Below are positions 12,801-22,309 of a stretch of DNA of 62,000 bases, in pieces. The translations under genes and the position numbers were made by a program. Each line of letters opens with the position of its first letter. Position 1 is the first letter of the stretch. The notes under the pieces are model-generated. The model had not been told where the DNA came from. It saw only the letters and a program-made list of their open reading frames with translations, and did no database searches. This DNA is from Branchiostoma floridae (Eukaryota > Chordata > Leptocardii > Amphioxiformes > Branchiostomatidae): NCBI RefSeq assembly GCF_000003815.2, contig NC_049994.1:6846307-6908306 (forward strand), in the 5' to 3' direction.

Positions 12801-15800
12801 CATTTTGCGAAATTCCTAGAGCTCCAATGGTTAAACGGCGAACCGGCGGGAAAGTGCACGCGTGGAAATAGCTAAATACAAATCAAAGGCGATGGGCGGA
12901 GTCACGAATCAGTGCGTCTCGGGTTCCCACGCGGGCTGTCACAGATCAAATTCGGGGGGAGGGGGGTAAAAGCCGCTAAGTAGCGCGCCTGAAAAACGTT
13001 TGACGGGTTGACATTCTGGTGTAGATTATTTTTCTACGGTCTCAAAAATGTCACAAAGTCGTTTTCTAGTGGTCCCGGCCTAAATTATATGTGGCCCCGG
13101 GCAATCGGGACACCGCGTTGATTTCAATTCGAGGTCTGGTTCCAAAGACTTTTTTCTGTAGAACCCGCACGGGAGACGTGAGTCAACGGCCAAATCTCTC
13201 CGTAGTTTCCCAATATCCTTTGCACAAATTCCTCACGTTGTCTTTTCTTCCCGCCAAAATGATGAATACTCATGGTACAACGTGATGAAAGCTCCTTGGT
13301 ACAATCACTACAATGTATACATGTCTATCCTTTCACACCTTTTCTTTTGTCGTGAACGAGCAAGAAGATATGTCTCCAGTCTCCAGAAAAACATGTTGTG
13401 GGCCCTGTTGAAGGGAGCTGTCATGCTAGTGGGGCAGCAGTTTATTAGCATATCATTCAAGGCCGGATTTCTATTAGACGTAAACAATCGCAAGAATTGC
13501 ATGCGGTGCTCCCATCTTGGGAGAACAGAAGCCATCCAAATACAACAGCAACGCTACAATCTTGCCTCATTCTGAAAATGTACGTTAATCGATATTTCAC
13601 TATCACCCGCCAGTAACTGAATTTTAGTCCTTACTGTCTTATCTCGATTCTGTTTCCTTGTATTTCGCTGATCTTCAGAGAATAATTTAGCCACACAAAC
13701 ACAACAGCCTAAAACAGCGCCGTAAAAAATTCATATTGCCAAATTCTAAAATAAAACACGTTTTAAAACATGTTTCATAGGCTTCTAACGCCCGCCGTAC
13801 CGGTTCCTTATATTCTCATTGATTTTATTTTAGTTTGCTTCATACTTCCTTCCTTTTCGTTCCTTTTCGTTCCTTTTCGTTCCTTTTCGTTCCTTTTCGC
13901 ACTTTCGGTAGACCCTCCAGACCGGGGGGGGGGGGGGGGGGCTAAAAGTGCCTGCGCCAACTTTGACGTCGTATAACTGCCGAACGACGTGTGCTAGGAC
14001 TACGAAACTTGCTGACTTGTCCTAAAATATTGTTAGCAATAATTCTGCAAAAAAAATTAGTTTCTGAATTTTGGTGTTGCCATGGCAACGGGTTTCTGAC
14101 AGGCATATTTTACCAAATTTACTAATTTCAGTTTCAATTATGGGATTTCATAGTGTTATTGCTAAATCAAACTTGTTAATCTATATCACTAAGATCCTGT
14201 GTAATTTTAAGTTACATTTCTAATTAATTATTCATAATTTATGCTAATTTGATGACGTCATGGGTCAAAATCCAAGATGACGGACAATGCCATTTTCAAC
14301 GATAAATACATCTTATTTTTACTCAATTTCCCTCAAAATCTTTTATTTTCTTACAAAACATAATCAGTTGAACCTTTTTGGTCCACTTCCATTGGGTTTT
14401 GGGGTTATATGTATTTTAGAAAATTCAAGCTTGTCGATCCAAGATGGCGGACAAATGACGTCATTTTCTGACGTCATATTGGCGTCAGTGTCGTCGTCAT
14501 TGGCAACAAAAGACTTTGCAGACTTAGACACCAATACGATAGCCTTTATAGTAATCGTTTTCTTTAATAAATTTAGGTATAGCGGAAATTTCATATGTAG
14601 ACGATTTGAGCCTAAAATATGACATTATGACGTCATAATTACGTCATATTACGTCTTAACGATACCAAACTTACAGAAAATATAAAACTTTACTAGTACA
14701 TCATCCCCTCTAAATTTGGTGATCGTAACTCAAGCCGTTTTGAAATTACGACGGGGGGGTCAAAAGAGCCCCCCCCCGTCCCAGGTATCCCCAAAAAAGC
14801 CTGGTCTGGATAGGGTTAAGTGAACAACTTTTTCAATAGTAGCGCATACAAAGTGCAGACAGAAGGTAAAGGTAAAGTGGAAGCCGCTTAACTGCACACC
14901 CAATTTGCCAGTAGATTTTATGCAATCATTGCAATCGGGTGGAGGGGCCAAGAGGTGGTGTAACGGGCGGACGTCTTTTCAAGTTGCCGACTTGCCCAGT
15001 ACCCGCAACTTTGCTTTCTTTCTTTCATGTTGTCGGCATTGTGCCTTTACACAGGCAGTTATCGACGTATTTCTACCGCGCACGCATTTAGCATGCAATG
15101 ATCCGGCATTGGTAACCTTTTCGTCGAGCGAATATGTGAAATCATTTACAATAGAAATGGGAGTCGGTTTAGGATTTGGGGATTCCGTGCAATTAACCAA
15201 GGTGTGCGTTAATCCGACGTGAAAATAACTGAATTTCGTTGTACTTCATGTAGTAGTCATTTATCTCCCCAGCCGAAGTCGAGTACCCATTATTACAGCA
15301 GGGTAGAAGGAGTAAGGTCTCAAGGTCATTACAAACTTGGAACGTCGGGTCTAGTGCCTTTCCCAAGGGCACAACGTCGGAGGTGAGCTTCGAACTTTGG
15401 ACTTCTAGGTCGTGGTGAGCCCAACGCACTGCCACTTACGCCAAGCACGACGCCAAGGTGCCATTTAGAACACTTATTATTAACTATCTATAACTTAAAC
15501 ATTATGACTCTCTTGTTAGGTCGAACCATTTTGAATATTTGTCACAAAAACATCTTTAGGTCAGCGCTTTTGACAGGTGACAGTTTTTATATCTCACCTG
15601 TCAACGTCCGCTCTGAGCGGTTAGTAGGGACTGCCAGCAGTGCGGGGACAGAACTGCAGCATCCAGGGGTACCATGGGTAATGGTGGAATTCACCGGTAC
15701 TGTCCCCGCCGGCTGTAGGTACTAGATTATTTGACATGGGATCATGAGAATGAACTGTCTAAACTCAAAAGTAAAGTATCAAAAACTGCCAAATATCAAA

Positions 15801-18005
15801 AGTTGTGTGTCCCTGTCGACAATTTTTTGACACAGCAAAATGCAGCATGTCCCAGATGGTGACACACTTTACCAAGACAACTTCTTTGAACAAGCAAACA
15901 AGCAAAAACTGACTATTTTCGTACAGTCCCCTTACAATACGAAATAGATATGCAAAAATACAAATTTTAAACACAAATTGTAAACAAACATCCAATAGCC
16001 GTGATGTCATGTTAAAACCTGTTCTAGTAAAAAAGCGATATTTTGTCAATGAAATTTGCTGATGGCATCAAATATATTGTGATAGTGTTTAAGTAAAGAA
16101 AAGCGAATAACGTGTTAGATAAGCCATCATATCAAAAGCATCTTTTAATATTTAGCTCTTTAAACGGAACTGTTTAAATGAGGAAAAAAAGTAATGGTCA
16201 ACAAAGCCATAACGAGAAAAGGCATAAGTCGGAAGGATACCTCTGGTGCGTTGAAATTGAAAAGTAACCAGAGAAAGACTCCTCCAACGATGCACGAAAC
16301 AATCACCGTTACAACTGTACACACCAGCAGGCGTGAACATTCTGAAAAAGTGCACATTATACATATTGCAGCGATAGACTACTTGAAAGCAAATTTTAAA
16401 AAAATGCATGGGTACAGTGCTGAGGAGGAAAATCATTTCAAAAGTTTATGGAGTAAAGTACTATGACAAAGGAAACCCATTGATATTTCTTTCCAGGAGC
16501 TGGCATATCTAGACGTTCGCTAGAATAAATTTGACATGGCTTCACTAACAGAGTGATTACTAGTACCTGAAATAAGCTGGCACAGCCATGCTAACTGTTT
16601 TACAACAAAGGGATACTGTGAATTACTTCTTTTCATTTGTGTTGAATACTTCAAGCTAGATAAGTCCAATGTAACCAAAGTGTACCGATTAGTTTTTCAC
16701 CAAAATTAAACATTTTCAAGTTCAGACACGCAAAATAATCTATCCTAAACTTGTCAAAAATTTCGAAATAAGTAATGATTAAAACAACTACCTTTTCATT
16801 GATTATCTTATATGAGCCATTGGTTCTGCTTTTTTCTAAATCAGGTGGCACGGAAAGTAACCAAATTCTAAAAAACTTAGACGCATCTTACCGCAAGCTG
16901 AAGGATGCTGAACGTATGGCACGTACATCGGATTTTGATGAAGTACATTCGGTACATGTTGCCTTTCCTCACTAACGAGATCAGGAGGATTTCCGTCATC
17001 GCTCGATGGGTTTGTCAAGACATCATTGTTGATGCTACATGAGACAGATGGCACACAGTCGGGTGCCTGTATAGCAGGTTCGTCGTCTATCTGGTATCTA
17101 ACAGCATATGGTTTGATGTAGGGGTCGCTATCATTGTTAGCTGACTCGACGAATTCTTTTTGGTATTTAACAGCACAGGGCTGGGCGACGTCACAGCTAG
17201 CTGACTCGACGGAAGGTTTTCTGAAAGGTTTAAGACACCTAACAGCATATGGCCGGAGGCAGCGATTGTTCCCAATGTTTACTCCCTCAACGAGACTTTC
17301 CCCATTATCGTCGTTCTGTCGTGTAACGGCACACGGCTGTGGGCAGGGGTTGCCATCGCTGTTATCTGACTTGAAGGTGGGTCCAGGGCTGACAATTAGC
17401 TCTTTAGAGCTTTGCAGATACATCGGATTAGGGGTAACGTCGTTTGGAGGATGGTCCATGGTGCTTTGTGTGTACGTCAGGTTAGGAGGAACGTCCGTTG
17501 TGCTTTGTGTGTACATCGGGTTACTAGTAACGTCGTTTGGAGGATTGTCCACGGTGCTTTGTTCGTACATCGGGTTCGGATTCCTCGTTTGTGTGTGCGC
17601 GTGACTATCGTTTCTAATAAAATCTGAAGTATTAGAGTCATTCTCGGATGTACCACACCCTGCCAAGTTCATGTCGTCATTGTGGCTACTGTTGGACGCT
17701 AATATTGTGGCTTCTGTTTTCGTCTCTTCAGAAGATTTCTTCGCGTACGTACCATCATCCTTGCATATGTATGCAATGGCGTACGTGTCAAAAACACCAG
17801 GGCTGATATCGATGGCTTGTCTGTTCTCAGCTGAAGCATCGCACTTGGTAGACAGTCGTTCATCAGGGATGTGGAGATCGATATCTTCGTCGGGTTGCCT
17901 GGCGAGATACTGTAGAGTTTCTATGTCTGGGTTTGTTGTACTGTCGCTTAAGAAGTCTTTTCTAACGATATTTGACATTTTGTCGGAATGGCAGTCTTCG
18001 GCCAT
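530..18005 (-). CDS. Gene A: type II membrane protein, NPxY-rich tail + TM + stalk + GON + WxxW (10 exons)
   Basis: Minus-strand gene assembled by reading frames and GT-AG sites. Exons in order of transcription: 18005-16892, 16341-16241, 15712-15598, 12366-12253, 11891-11787, 5841-5552, 5343-5235, 4928-4738, 4466-4388, 810-530. Phases close at every junction (1,0,1,1,1,0,1,0,1) and the total of 2499 nt gives 832 residues plus a TGA stop. There is no signal peptide; the only hydrophobic segment follows a 371-residue acidic, Tyr/Asn/Pro-rich region, so the N-terminus should be cytoplasmic and the stalk, GON and WxxW modules extracellular. The start ATG has G at -3 and +4. By analogy with the domains, a cell-surface or matrix-facing role is inferred; no enzyme active site is present. 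Uncertain points are whether further stalk exons exist in the long repeat-filled introns, and whether the last exon ends at TGA or splices on at a weak GT just before it. Confidence 0.8.
1110..1995. repeat. Dispersed repeat with regularly spaced ATGCAAAT/ATTTGCAT hairpins
   Basis: Intronic. Four imperfect hairpins made of TTATGCAAAT and its complement begin near 1160, 1278, 1405 and 1530. Downstream, the phrase 'accccttcttgagttattcc', a GCTAGGGGGCCC block (twice) and a terminal CTTGGCGAAGG follow. Related copies occur at 44560-45020, partly at 20270-20840 and 57200-57660, and short tails at 49905-49990, 53380-53700 and 54230. This is a repeat family, not a gene. Confidence 0.7.
2555..3957. 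mobile_element. piggyBac-like non-autonomous element (TTAA-flanked MITE)
   Basis: Bounded by TTAA on both sides with inverted ends TTAACCCTATCCAGACC and GGGCTGGATAGGGTTAA. TTAA target duplications with CCCTA... ends are the piggyBac signature. Long G tracts (about 15) lie just inside the left end and G/C tracts inside the right end. There is no transposase frame. The interior contains several TGACGTCA sites and two CCAAGATGGCGGACAA sites. A sister copy starts at 12423. Confidence 0.8.
4388..5841 (-). CDS. Gene A exons 6-9: GON domain
   Basis: Four exons: 5841-5552, 5343-5235, 4928-4738 and 4466-4388. Landmarks shared with the GON domain of ADAMTS9/20 appear in order: C-A-E-A-K-S-L plus D-G-E-F-I-L-Y-P; an RVYCHDM core followed by KPKEFLTL; ENYGIFFGDRL; FSKLRI; a short FAQTTG hinge; HAGDCYSA; KVDLIGTGLEL; and a cysteine-dense end, GRCGGWCGVCRPDG. 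Splice phases 0, 1 and 0 join these pieces into one continuous domain of about 220 residues, close to the family size. In ADAMTS9 this module is non-catalytic and C-terminal; here it sits in a membrane-anchored protein without protease or thrombospondin repeats. Confidence 0.92.
6627..6666 (+). other. Hammerhead-like core motif in a retroelement-like context
   Basis: CTGATGA at 6629-6635, then one extra A, a perfect 6-bp stem GGCGAC/GTCGCC with loop ACATA, then GAAAC. This resembles the hammerhead ribozyme core found in Penelope-like elements, but the extra A after CTGATGA departs from the canonical core, and stems I and III are not convincing by eye. No reverse transcriptase frame is next to it. 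Confidence 0.3.
6735..7250. repeat. 37-bp minisatellite
   Basis: About 14 head-to-tail copies of a 37-bp unit (consensus phrase 'cagccataatttatagtctt' followed by 'cactagtaatcactcta') with occasional substitutions. It lies in the gene A intron between the stalk and GON exons. No coding signal. Confidence 0.95.
7330..7660. repeat. 57-bp minisatellite, first block
   Basis: About five divergent copies of the same 57-bp unit as in the 8.0-8.9 kb block ('ccattgatatacagtcaaac', then 'ctgtacaagtgacaacctct'). The block is separated from its relative by a GGTCG-rich stretch (7700-8040) containing 'gagcaggtttgactgta', probably part of the same ancestral element. Confidence 0.9.
8040..8880. repeat. 57-bp minisatellite, second block
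   Basis: About 14 copies of a 57-bp unit containing 'gtactagtaaccacctctac' and 'ccattgatatacagtcaaac'. Because 57 is a multiple of three and the unit has no stop in some frames, it shows long open frames on both strands. These are taken as repeat artefacts. Confidence 0.95.
8881..9960. other. Intron stretch, no gene recognised
   Basis: It contains a small direct duplication ('gagtgtcataagctactttt' at about 8925-8970) and a CpG-richer segment at 9030-9370 with short overlapping frames that I do not recognise. No splice-consistent exon for gene A was found here. Confidence 0.5.
9961..10281 (+). pseudogene. Mariner-family transposase relic with internal deletion
   Basis: The first part gives the N-terminal helix-turn-helix of mariner transposases (FLYLKGRTPKE, then after an in-frame TAG, DDAPSYDLVKRWYPEIKHGR and PRPGRSS). 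This is joined abruptly to sequence matching the extreme C-terminus (INRWKKCITLGGSYEEKD). The catalytic domain between them is absent. Non-functional; an internal-deletion derivative. Confidence 0.75.
10360..10870. repeat. Diverged copy of the gene A upstream region
   Basis: Shares blocks in the same order and orientation with 18180-19230 ('gatgaagcagcccacgag', 'accagacaattcatatca', 'ggaatgatt' followed by 'gtagac.tgggctgaggttt'). It could be a segmental duplication of the 5' flank of gene A or a dispersed repeat. The rest up to 11786 shows nothing recognisable. Confidence 0.6.
11787..11891 (-). CDS. Gene A exon 5: Ser/Thr-rich stalk repeat 2
   Basis: Acceptor TAATTTCAG, donor GTTAGA, phase 1-1, 105 nt. 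It begins E-S-Y-L-Q-L and is Ser/Thr-rich with an NQT sequon. The donor has GTTAGA where the sister exon has GTGAGA, so it may be used less efficiently. Skipping it keeps the frame, so an alternatively spliced stalk length is possible. Confidence 0.65.
12253..12366 (-). CDS. Gene A exon 4: Ser/Thr-rich stalk repeat 1
   Basis: Acceptor TTATTTCAG, donor GTGAGA, phase 1-1, 114 nt. It begins E-N-Y-L-H and continues with Ser, Thr, Pro and Ala, ending N-S-S-Q-S-K. It is homologous to the exon at 11787-11891, and the homology extends into the flanking introns, so the pair arose by local duplication. Probable O- and N-glycosylated spacer. Confidence 0.7.
12423..14819. mobile_element. Second piggyBac-like MITE, interrupted by a nested element
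   Basis: TTAACCCTATCCAGACC at the left and GGTCTGGATAGGGTTAA at the right. From about 13920 to the right end it parallels the element at 2555-3957 nearly base for base (G tract, 'ctaaaagtgcctgcgcca', two copies of the GATGGCGGACAA-type sequence, TGACGTCA sites). The left part is replaced by the nested element at 12445-13910. Confidence 0.8.
12445..13910. mobile_element. Nested foldback-type element with AAAAGGAACG arrays
   Basis: The ends are inverted copies (TACCGAAAGTGCGAAAAGG / CCTTTTCGCACTTTCGGTA). The terminal repeats extend inwards through a decamer array (AAAAGGAACG, about 27 units on the left and about 5 on the right) to matching GTATGAAGCAAAGTG.. / ..TTTGCTTCATAC and 'atataaggtaac' sequences. 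The interior is CpG-rich (12840-13290) without a recognisable transposase. Long open frames over the array are repeat artefacts. Confidence 0.7.
14868..15235. mobile_element. MITE, 'gaagccgcttaa-tgcac' family
   Basis: Ends resemble those of the element at 30420-30592 (GTGGAAGCCGCTTAACTGCAC on one side; GGATTCCGTGCAATTAACC, and ATAACTGAATTTC, near the other). Non-coding. Ends are less certain than for the 30.4 kb copy. Confidence 0.5.
15255..15440 (-). repeat. tRNA-derived SINE
   Basis: On the minus strand an A-box-like TAAGTGGCAGTGCG and a B-box-like AAGTTCGAAGC are followed by 'ttgtgcccttgggaaaggca', the same tail as the SINEs at 23461-23955 and 45350-45540. Intronic in gene A. Confidence 0.7.
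15598..15712 (-). CDS. Gene A exon 3: juxtamembrane stalk
   Basis: Acceptor CCTACAG, donor GTGAGA, phase 0 to 1, 38 codons plus one base. It encodes a Thr/Ser/Pro/Val-rich segment with NST and NRS sequons, consistent with an N-glycosylated extracellular stalk. It is the only open segment found between the TM exon and the stalk repeats that converts phase 0 to the phase 1 required downstream, which is the main reason for including it. No domain is recognised. Confidence 0.65.
16241..16341 (-). CDS. Gene A exon 2: transmembrane helix
   Basis: Acceptor TTTTTCAG, phase 1 to 0, 33 codons. The exon encodes about 24 consecutive hydrophobic residues starting after the short Cys-Ser-Arg stretch, with a GIVGG-like small-residue patch (SCIVGGVFLW) in the middle, then polar NFNAPE. 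Its phase-1 start joins exactly to the G left by exon 1 and its phase-0 end (donor GTATCC) to the next exon. The donor is weak in sequence, but no other in-frame GT in this exon gives a better fit to the following phase-0 acceptor. Confidence 0.75.
16892..18005 (-). CDS. Gene A exon 1: cytoplasmic region with NPMY and PYAV repeats
   Basis: A single large coding exon (371 codons plus one base, donor GTAAGA). The product is hydrophilic and low in aromatic residues other than Tyr. NPMY occurs near residues 144, 162, 193 and 358, with a degenerate NLTY near 175; spacing among the first ones is about 15-18 residues, so this part is a short internal repeat. A second repeat, PCAV/PYAV followed by R/K, occurs near residues 224, 252, 276 and 299. 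NPMY fits the NPxY consensus known as a PTB-domain ligand and clathrin-sorting signal; a role in endocytosis or phosphotyrosine signalling is inferred. The large-exon organisation, directly before a TM exon, argues for a type II topology. Confidence 0.85.
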
Positions 18006-20130
18006 GGCTCAGATACTTGACGATACCTTACATATGTGATGTAAGGATGGAATATCTGCCTATAAATTAGACAGCCCCAATTCTGTGGTCTTTTTCCAAG
18101 GTGTAAAACCTTCCCGTTACTAGACGTGTCTTACTTTCACTTCATAGACTATCACGAGCGCCGTACACTTGAAGTTTGTATGGCTATGTGCACTGTACAG
18201 TATGATATTCACCGCCAACTGAAAAAAGCTCAATGTCGTCAACGGGTAGACAAAAACAATTCATCTCTATGTTGATGAAGCAGCCCACGAGTCATCCGAT
18301 GCTACCAGACAATTCATATCAAAGCTTAGATCTGAAGTACTTTTTTCCCGGCTGTGGGTGTAGCTGACATGTTGGTCTTACTATTAGTTCTTTTAACGGT
18401 TTGTCGCTATTGACATGCCACAAGTTTGTTGACTAACTTGAGGTTGTGGAGTCAATAAATTCCCATTCCTTTTTGTGTGAAAGTATATGTTAGTGAAAAT
18501 ATTTAGTGAATCGAACATTGGCTGTATGGATGCGGTTATGATAAGTGTATAGATTATATTTCTAATGTGTTGGTAAAACTGCGCTATAGGTTTCACTTTG
18601 TTCATTTGTGGTCCAAAAGAAGATCAGAAACAGCTACCAAGCTAACAATTTACACATTTGATTTGTTCATGGAGAAAAAAAACGAAAATGTAAATGCCCT
18701 AAGAATAGTACATACGAATGCGTTTCTACTCGGGATTGGTAAGAACAGATATCCTATAAATTTGCATCCTATAAATTGGCAAATTATCTTTAAGTTGTCG
18801 TTTTATGTGACAAAAGCTATCCTCGACGAGAATAACAGATATTGTGCTATTTTGTACTTACGGTGAGGCTCATTGAATCAGTTTGCACTCAGCTGTACAA
18901 CTGATCATGAGACTCACTCAGGGCTGAGACATGATATGTGTAGGCGTTCAAAAATATTGAATAAACAAGTTGGGCATCGAACACTGTGCTCTCAAAAGAG
19001 GGCACATTGTAATGGTCAAAAGATGTAAGCTCACTTTGATATGATAGTTAGATGACGCATTTCCAATTTAAAGATGGCTGCTTCGTGAACACAATTATCA
19101 AATGTGTCTCTATGAATCGATATGTTAAATGGCGTTTAGCCTCCCTCCTCTCGGAATGATTGAAGTAGACCTGCCCGACGTCTTCGTTTGTAGACGTGGG
19201 CTGAGGTTTTGGAGTTGGTAGAACAAACATATTCATGGAAGGTTCGACTTTATTTCGACACCCAGGAACTTTTCATCGACTACATGCTGGGGAGATTAAA
19301 TCGCTTTGACATCCAGCTTTTTTTAGTGTTGCAAGACTCTTTGTCTTCTTGCAATTGAAAGACTTGCAATTGAAAGATTAGATTCCCACCAAACCTGTTA
19401 TAAGAGTGGGGGTAATCCTAGTGTAAATCAAGATGTTGATGATGGTGCCTATCTCCGTTTCTATTGACCATGGGTGACACAGTTGGGCAGGCAATACGAC
19501 TGAAGAAGGGAATTATTATAGTTCCAGTCCAAGGTTGATTATTTTGATTGATTTCATGTGGACTAAGATGTATCATAATTCGCCAGTCTTTGAAAATGTA
19601 AACTTTTGGACCCTTTATATGTGGCATATTGACCAAACAGCAGAGAGAAAAATCCTACATTGAGTCTGTTTCTATGTCTTACAACATATTGCACCAAGGA
19701 ACAGGGTCATGAACCCTAATTATAATTGTCTTTGGGTGTTATCGGTTAAATAAAAAAGATTTTTGAAAACTGAACATTGTGGTCCCCATATTATAGCTGA
19801 ACTTTTCGTGACAACATTTTGAAATTGACAACAGTTGTGTTAGCAACATCAATACTCTGTTACCTATTTTTCCTGTAAATTCTTTTCATATTTGGACTTT
19901 TTTCGGGTAACCAAAGTTCTCGGTGCCAACGTTCTAAGTGATACTAATCTATCACACTCGTTTCATTTTGTGAACTTATTAGAAACTGTAATAAAAGACA
20001 TGTTAGCTCATAGTAATACCAAACATGTTTTGTCACTACACTTCTTATTACAACGTTCATGCTGCTAATTATGAAATTATGCTGCTAAAATTGAGGTATT
20101 CATGGACTTAAATTTCACTAGCATTTTTAG
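18006..20130. other. 5' flank of gene A and intergenic DNA
   Basis: Putative promoter side of gene A. I see no confident TATA or initiator. 18180-19230 is partly duplicated at 10360-10870. A short inverted stretch 'gacttgcaattgaaagatta' and neighbouring repeats lie near 19350. No coding exon is recognised. Confidence 0.4.
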
Positions 20131-20180
20131 TGTGTGTGTGTATCTCTCTCTGTGTGTGTGTGTGTGTGTTTATGTGTGTG
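20131..20180. repeat. TG/TC microsatellite
   Basis: Runs of (TG)n interrupted by TCTCTCTC. Simple sequence. Confidence 0.95.
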
Positions 20181-20269
20181 AATAAGATAACCCAAGGGCG
20201 GCTGGATAGATCGGTTTCATACTTGATGTGTTGGTCGCGTGTGAGAAACACTAGAAATGAATAAATTTT

Positions 20270-20840
20270 GGGTCCCTGCAGTTACAAAATTAAACGTTAG
20301 GGTCCTAATACCTGCACCACATTGTCCTGAGATCGAAAGCTTTCTGCCACTTAAATATAAAGACCACACCATGCCCGTAACAGGACGAATATTGAAGAAA
20401 TGGCCATGATAGAATACCCTCATTGATTTTGCAATTGTGCACCACATTTGCATAATTTGGATTTCATTGGGATTTGTATTATTGAATATTTTTTAGGCAT
20501 AAGGATATCTTAGGCAAAGATGTTCATACTGATGTTCATATTAAGAAATGATGACTTAATTTGCATAATCAATAAGGAACTTGATGATATTATTATTATC
20601 CATAACTGTACTTTGATAAATACAATACATGTAATTTAAGATATATGTAACATATACAGATACCAAATATGCAAATAGTTACACAATCTATGCAAAATGG
20701 TAAACTGCTTAGTAATCAATGTTGGGAATTTTATACTTGCGACATATCTAAGTTCGTCAATGATGAACATCACCATGCATAAGCTCTGTAAATGTAAAAG
20801 CCATTTGCATGAAATCTACAAAAGCTCTCTACAAAAGAGC
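20270..20840. repeat. Dispersed repeat shared with 57.2-57.7 kb
   Basis: Contains 'tttgcataat' phrases, then 'acatgtaa...', 'atgaacatcacc(atg)cataag' and 'ccatttgc(a/g)tgaaat(c/t)(t/a)acaaaagct', all found in the same order at 57290-57640. It is AT-rich; the long frame continuing to 21347 shows no protein features. Confidence 0.6.
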
Positions 20841-21354
20841 TTACCTAACTCTATAGTTTTGCAAATTTTGTTGTTATTGTTCATGATGTTTTTTTGCGCT
20901 TTCATTAAATTATGCATCTGTAGAGAATATCATTACACTACGAAATTTACATTCTGTAGCCTATTAAAAATGAAAAAGATACCAAAGTTACTATCAAACA
21001 ATCTAAGATGCAAGCCCTACAGTTATATAGTAAACAGCGTGACTTTTAGATTGAGTTTAGTACCAACCACCCTCTTTACATACACATTTGACATAATCTT
21101 CACAAGCCTATCTATTTGTTTTTTATATAGATTACTATATTCTGCACAGGTCCAAGTACAGCTAACGCCTGTCTACCTGCATGTACAGATAAGGACTACA
21201 GTTATAATGGTCACTACTAGAGAGTATCTTCAACCATGTGGCTTTTACAGTCTTAAGACGAAAATATTGTATGCTGTACATTTTTCCCTGTCACACTCTT
21301 GGATGTTGTGTGCTGTGTATCTCTTGTCAATTATCAGGGATGCCTAAGCATTTA

Positions 21355-21727
21355 CACGAACCCTATGAGATTCGTACTGACATTATGTGTTACACACGAA
21401 TCACTATGTGAAAACACACGCACCTTATGAAAATCACACAAATCACTATGCGAAAACGTACAAACCTTATGTGATTCGCACAAATCACTTTGTGACACAC
21501 ACGAACCTAATGTGCGATTTGCACAAACCATATGCAAACGACATAATGTCGGGCATAAGGTTCATGTATAAGGTTTGTGTGTGTCACATAGTGATTTTGT
21601 GTGAATCACATAAGGTTCGTACGTTTTTGCATTGTGATTTGTGTGATGTTCATAAGTTTTGTGCGTTTTTGCATAGCGACTCGTGCGAATTACATAATGT
21701 GCAAACACATCTCATAGGGTTTGTCCA
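21355..21727. repeat. Large imperfect palindrome (foldback/MITE)
   Basis: Arms of about 180 bases meet near 21540. The left end 'ccctatgagat' matches the right end 'atctcataggg', and inward both arms carry inverted copies of CACGAATCACTATGTG-like and ACAAACCTTATG-like sequence, itself tandemly repeated with a period of about 30-35 bases. No coding potential. Confidence 0.85.
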
Positions 21728-21811
21728 AATATAATTAGGCACACCTGATGATAGAAAGATACTCTATAATGCTGCAGAATGGTCACATAGATAAAATCCA
21801 TTCATCTATTG

Positions 21812-22095
<284 letters not shown>

Positions 22096-22309
22096 CAAGC
22101 CTCCCTGGTTTTCTCCTCGATTTTACCGAGATGTGATCGTGACCTAAAGGAAGTTGGAGATGACGTGAACAGCTTCCTGAGGGTTGTAGCGGAGGAAACT
22201 AGCTATGTTCACGTCACGGACAACACTAGTCTGGCGCACATGGGGCACACATTCACCAACAGCTCTCAAGAGATACAAAGCTATCTCACCTTGCTATAAG
22301 AGCATGTGT

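Noticed and set aside
20697-21347. 216-codon open frame on the plus strand
   Set aside because: AT-rich, overlaps a dispersed repeat also present at 57.2-57.7 kb, has no recognisable domain and no splice context; likely chance.
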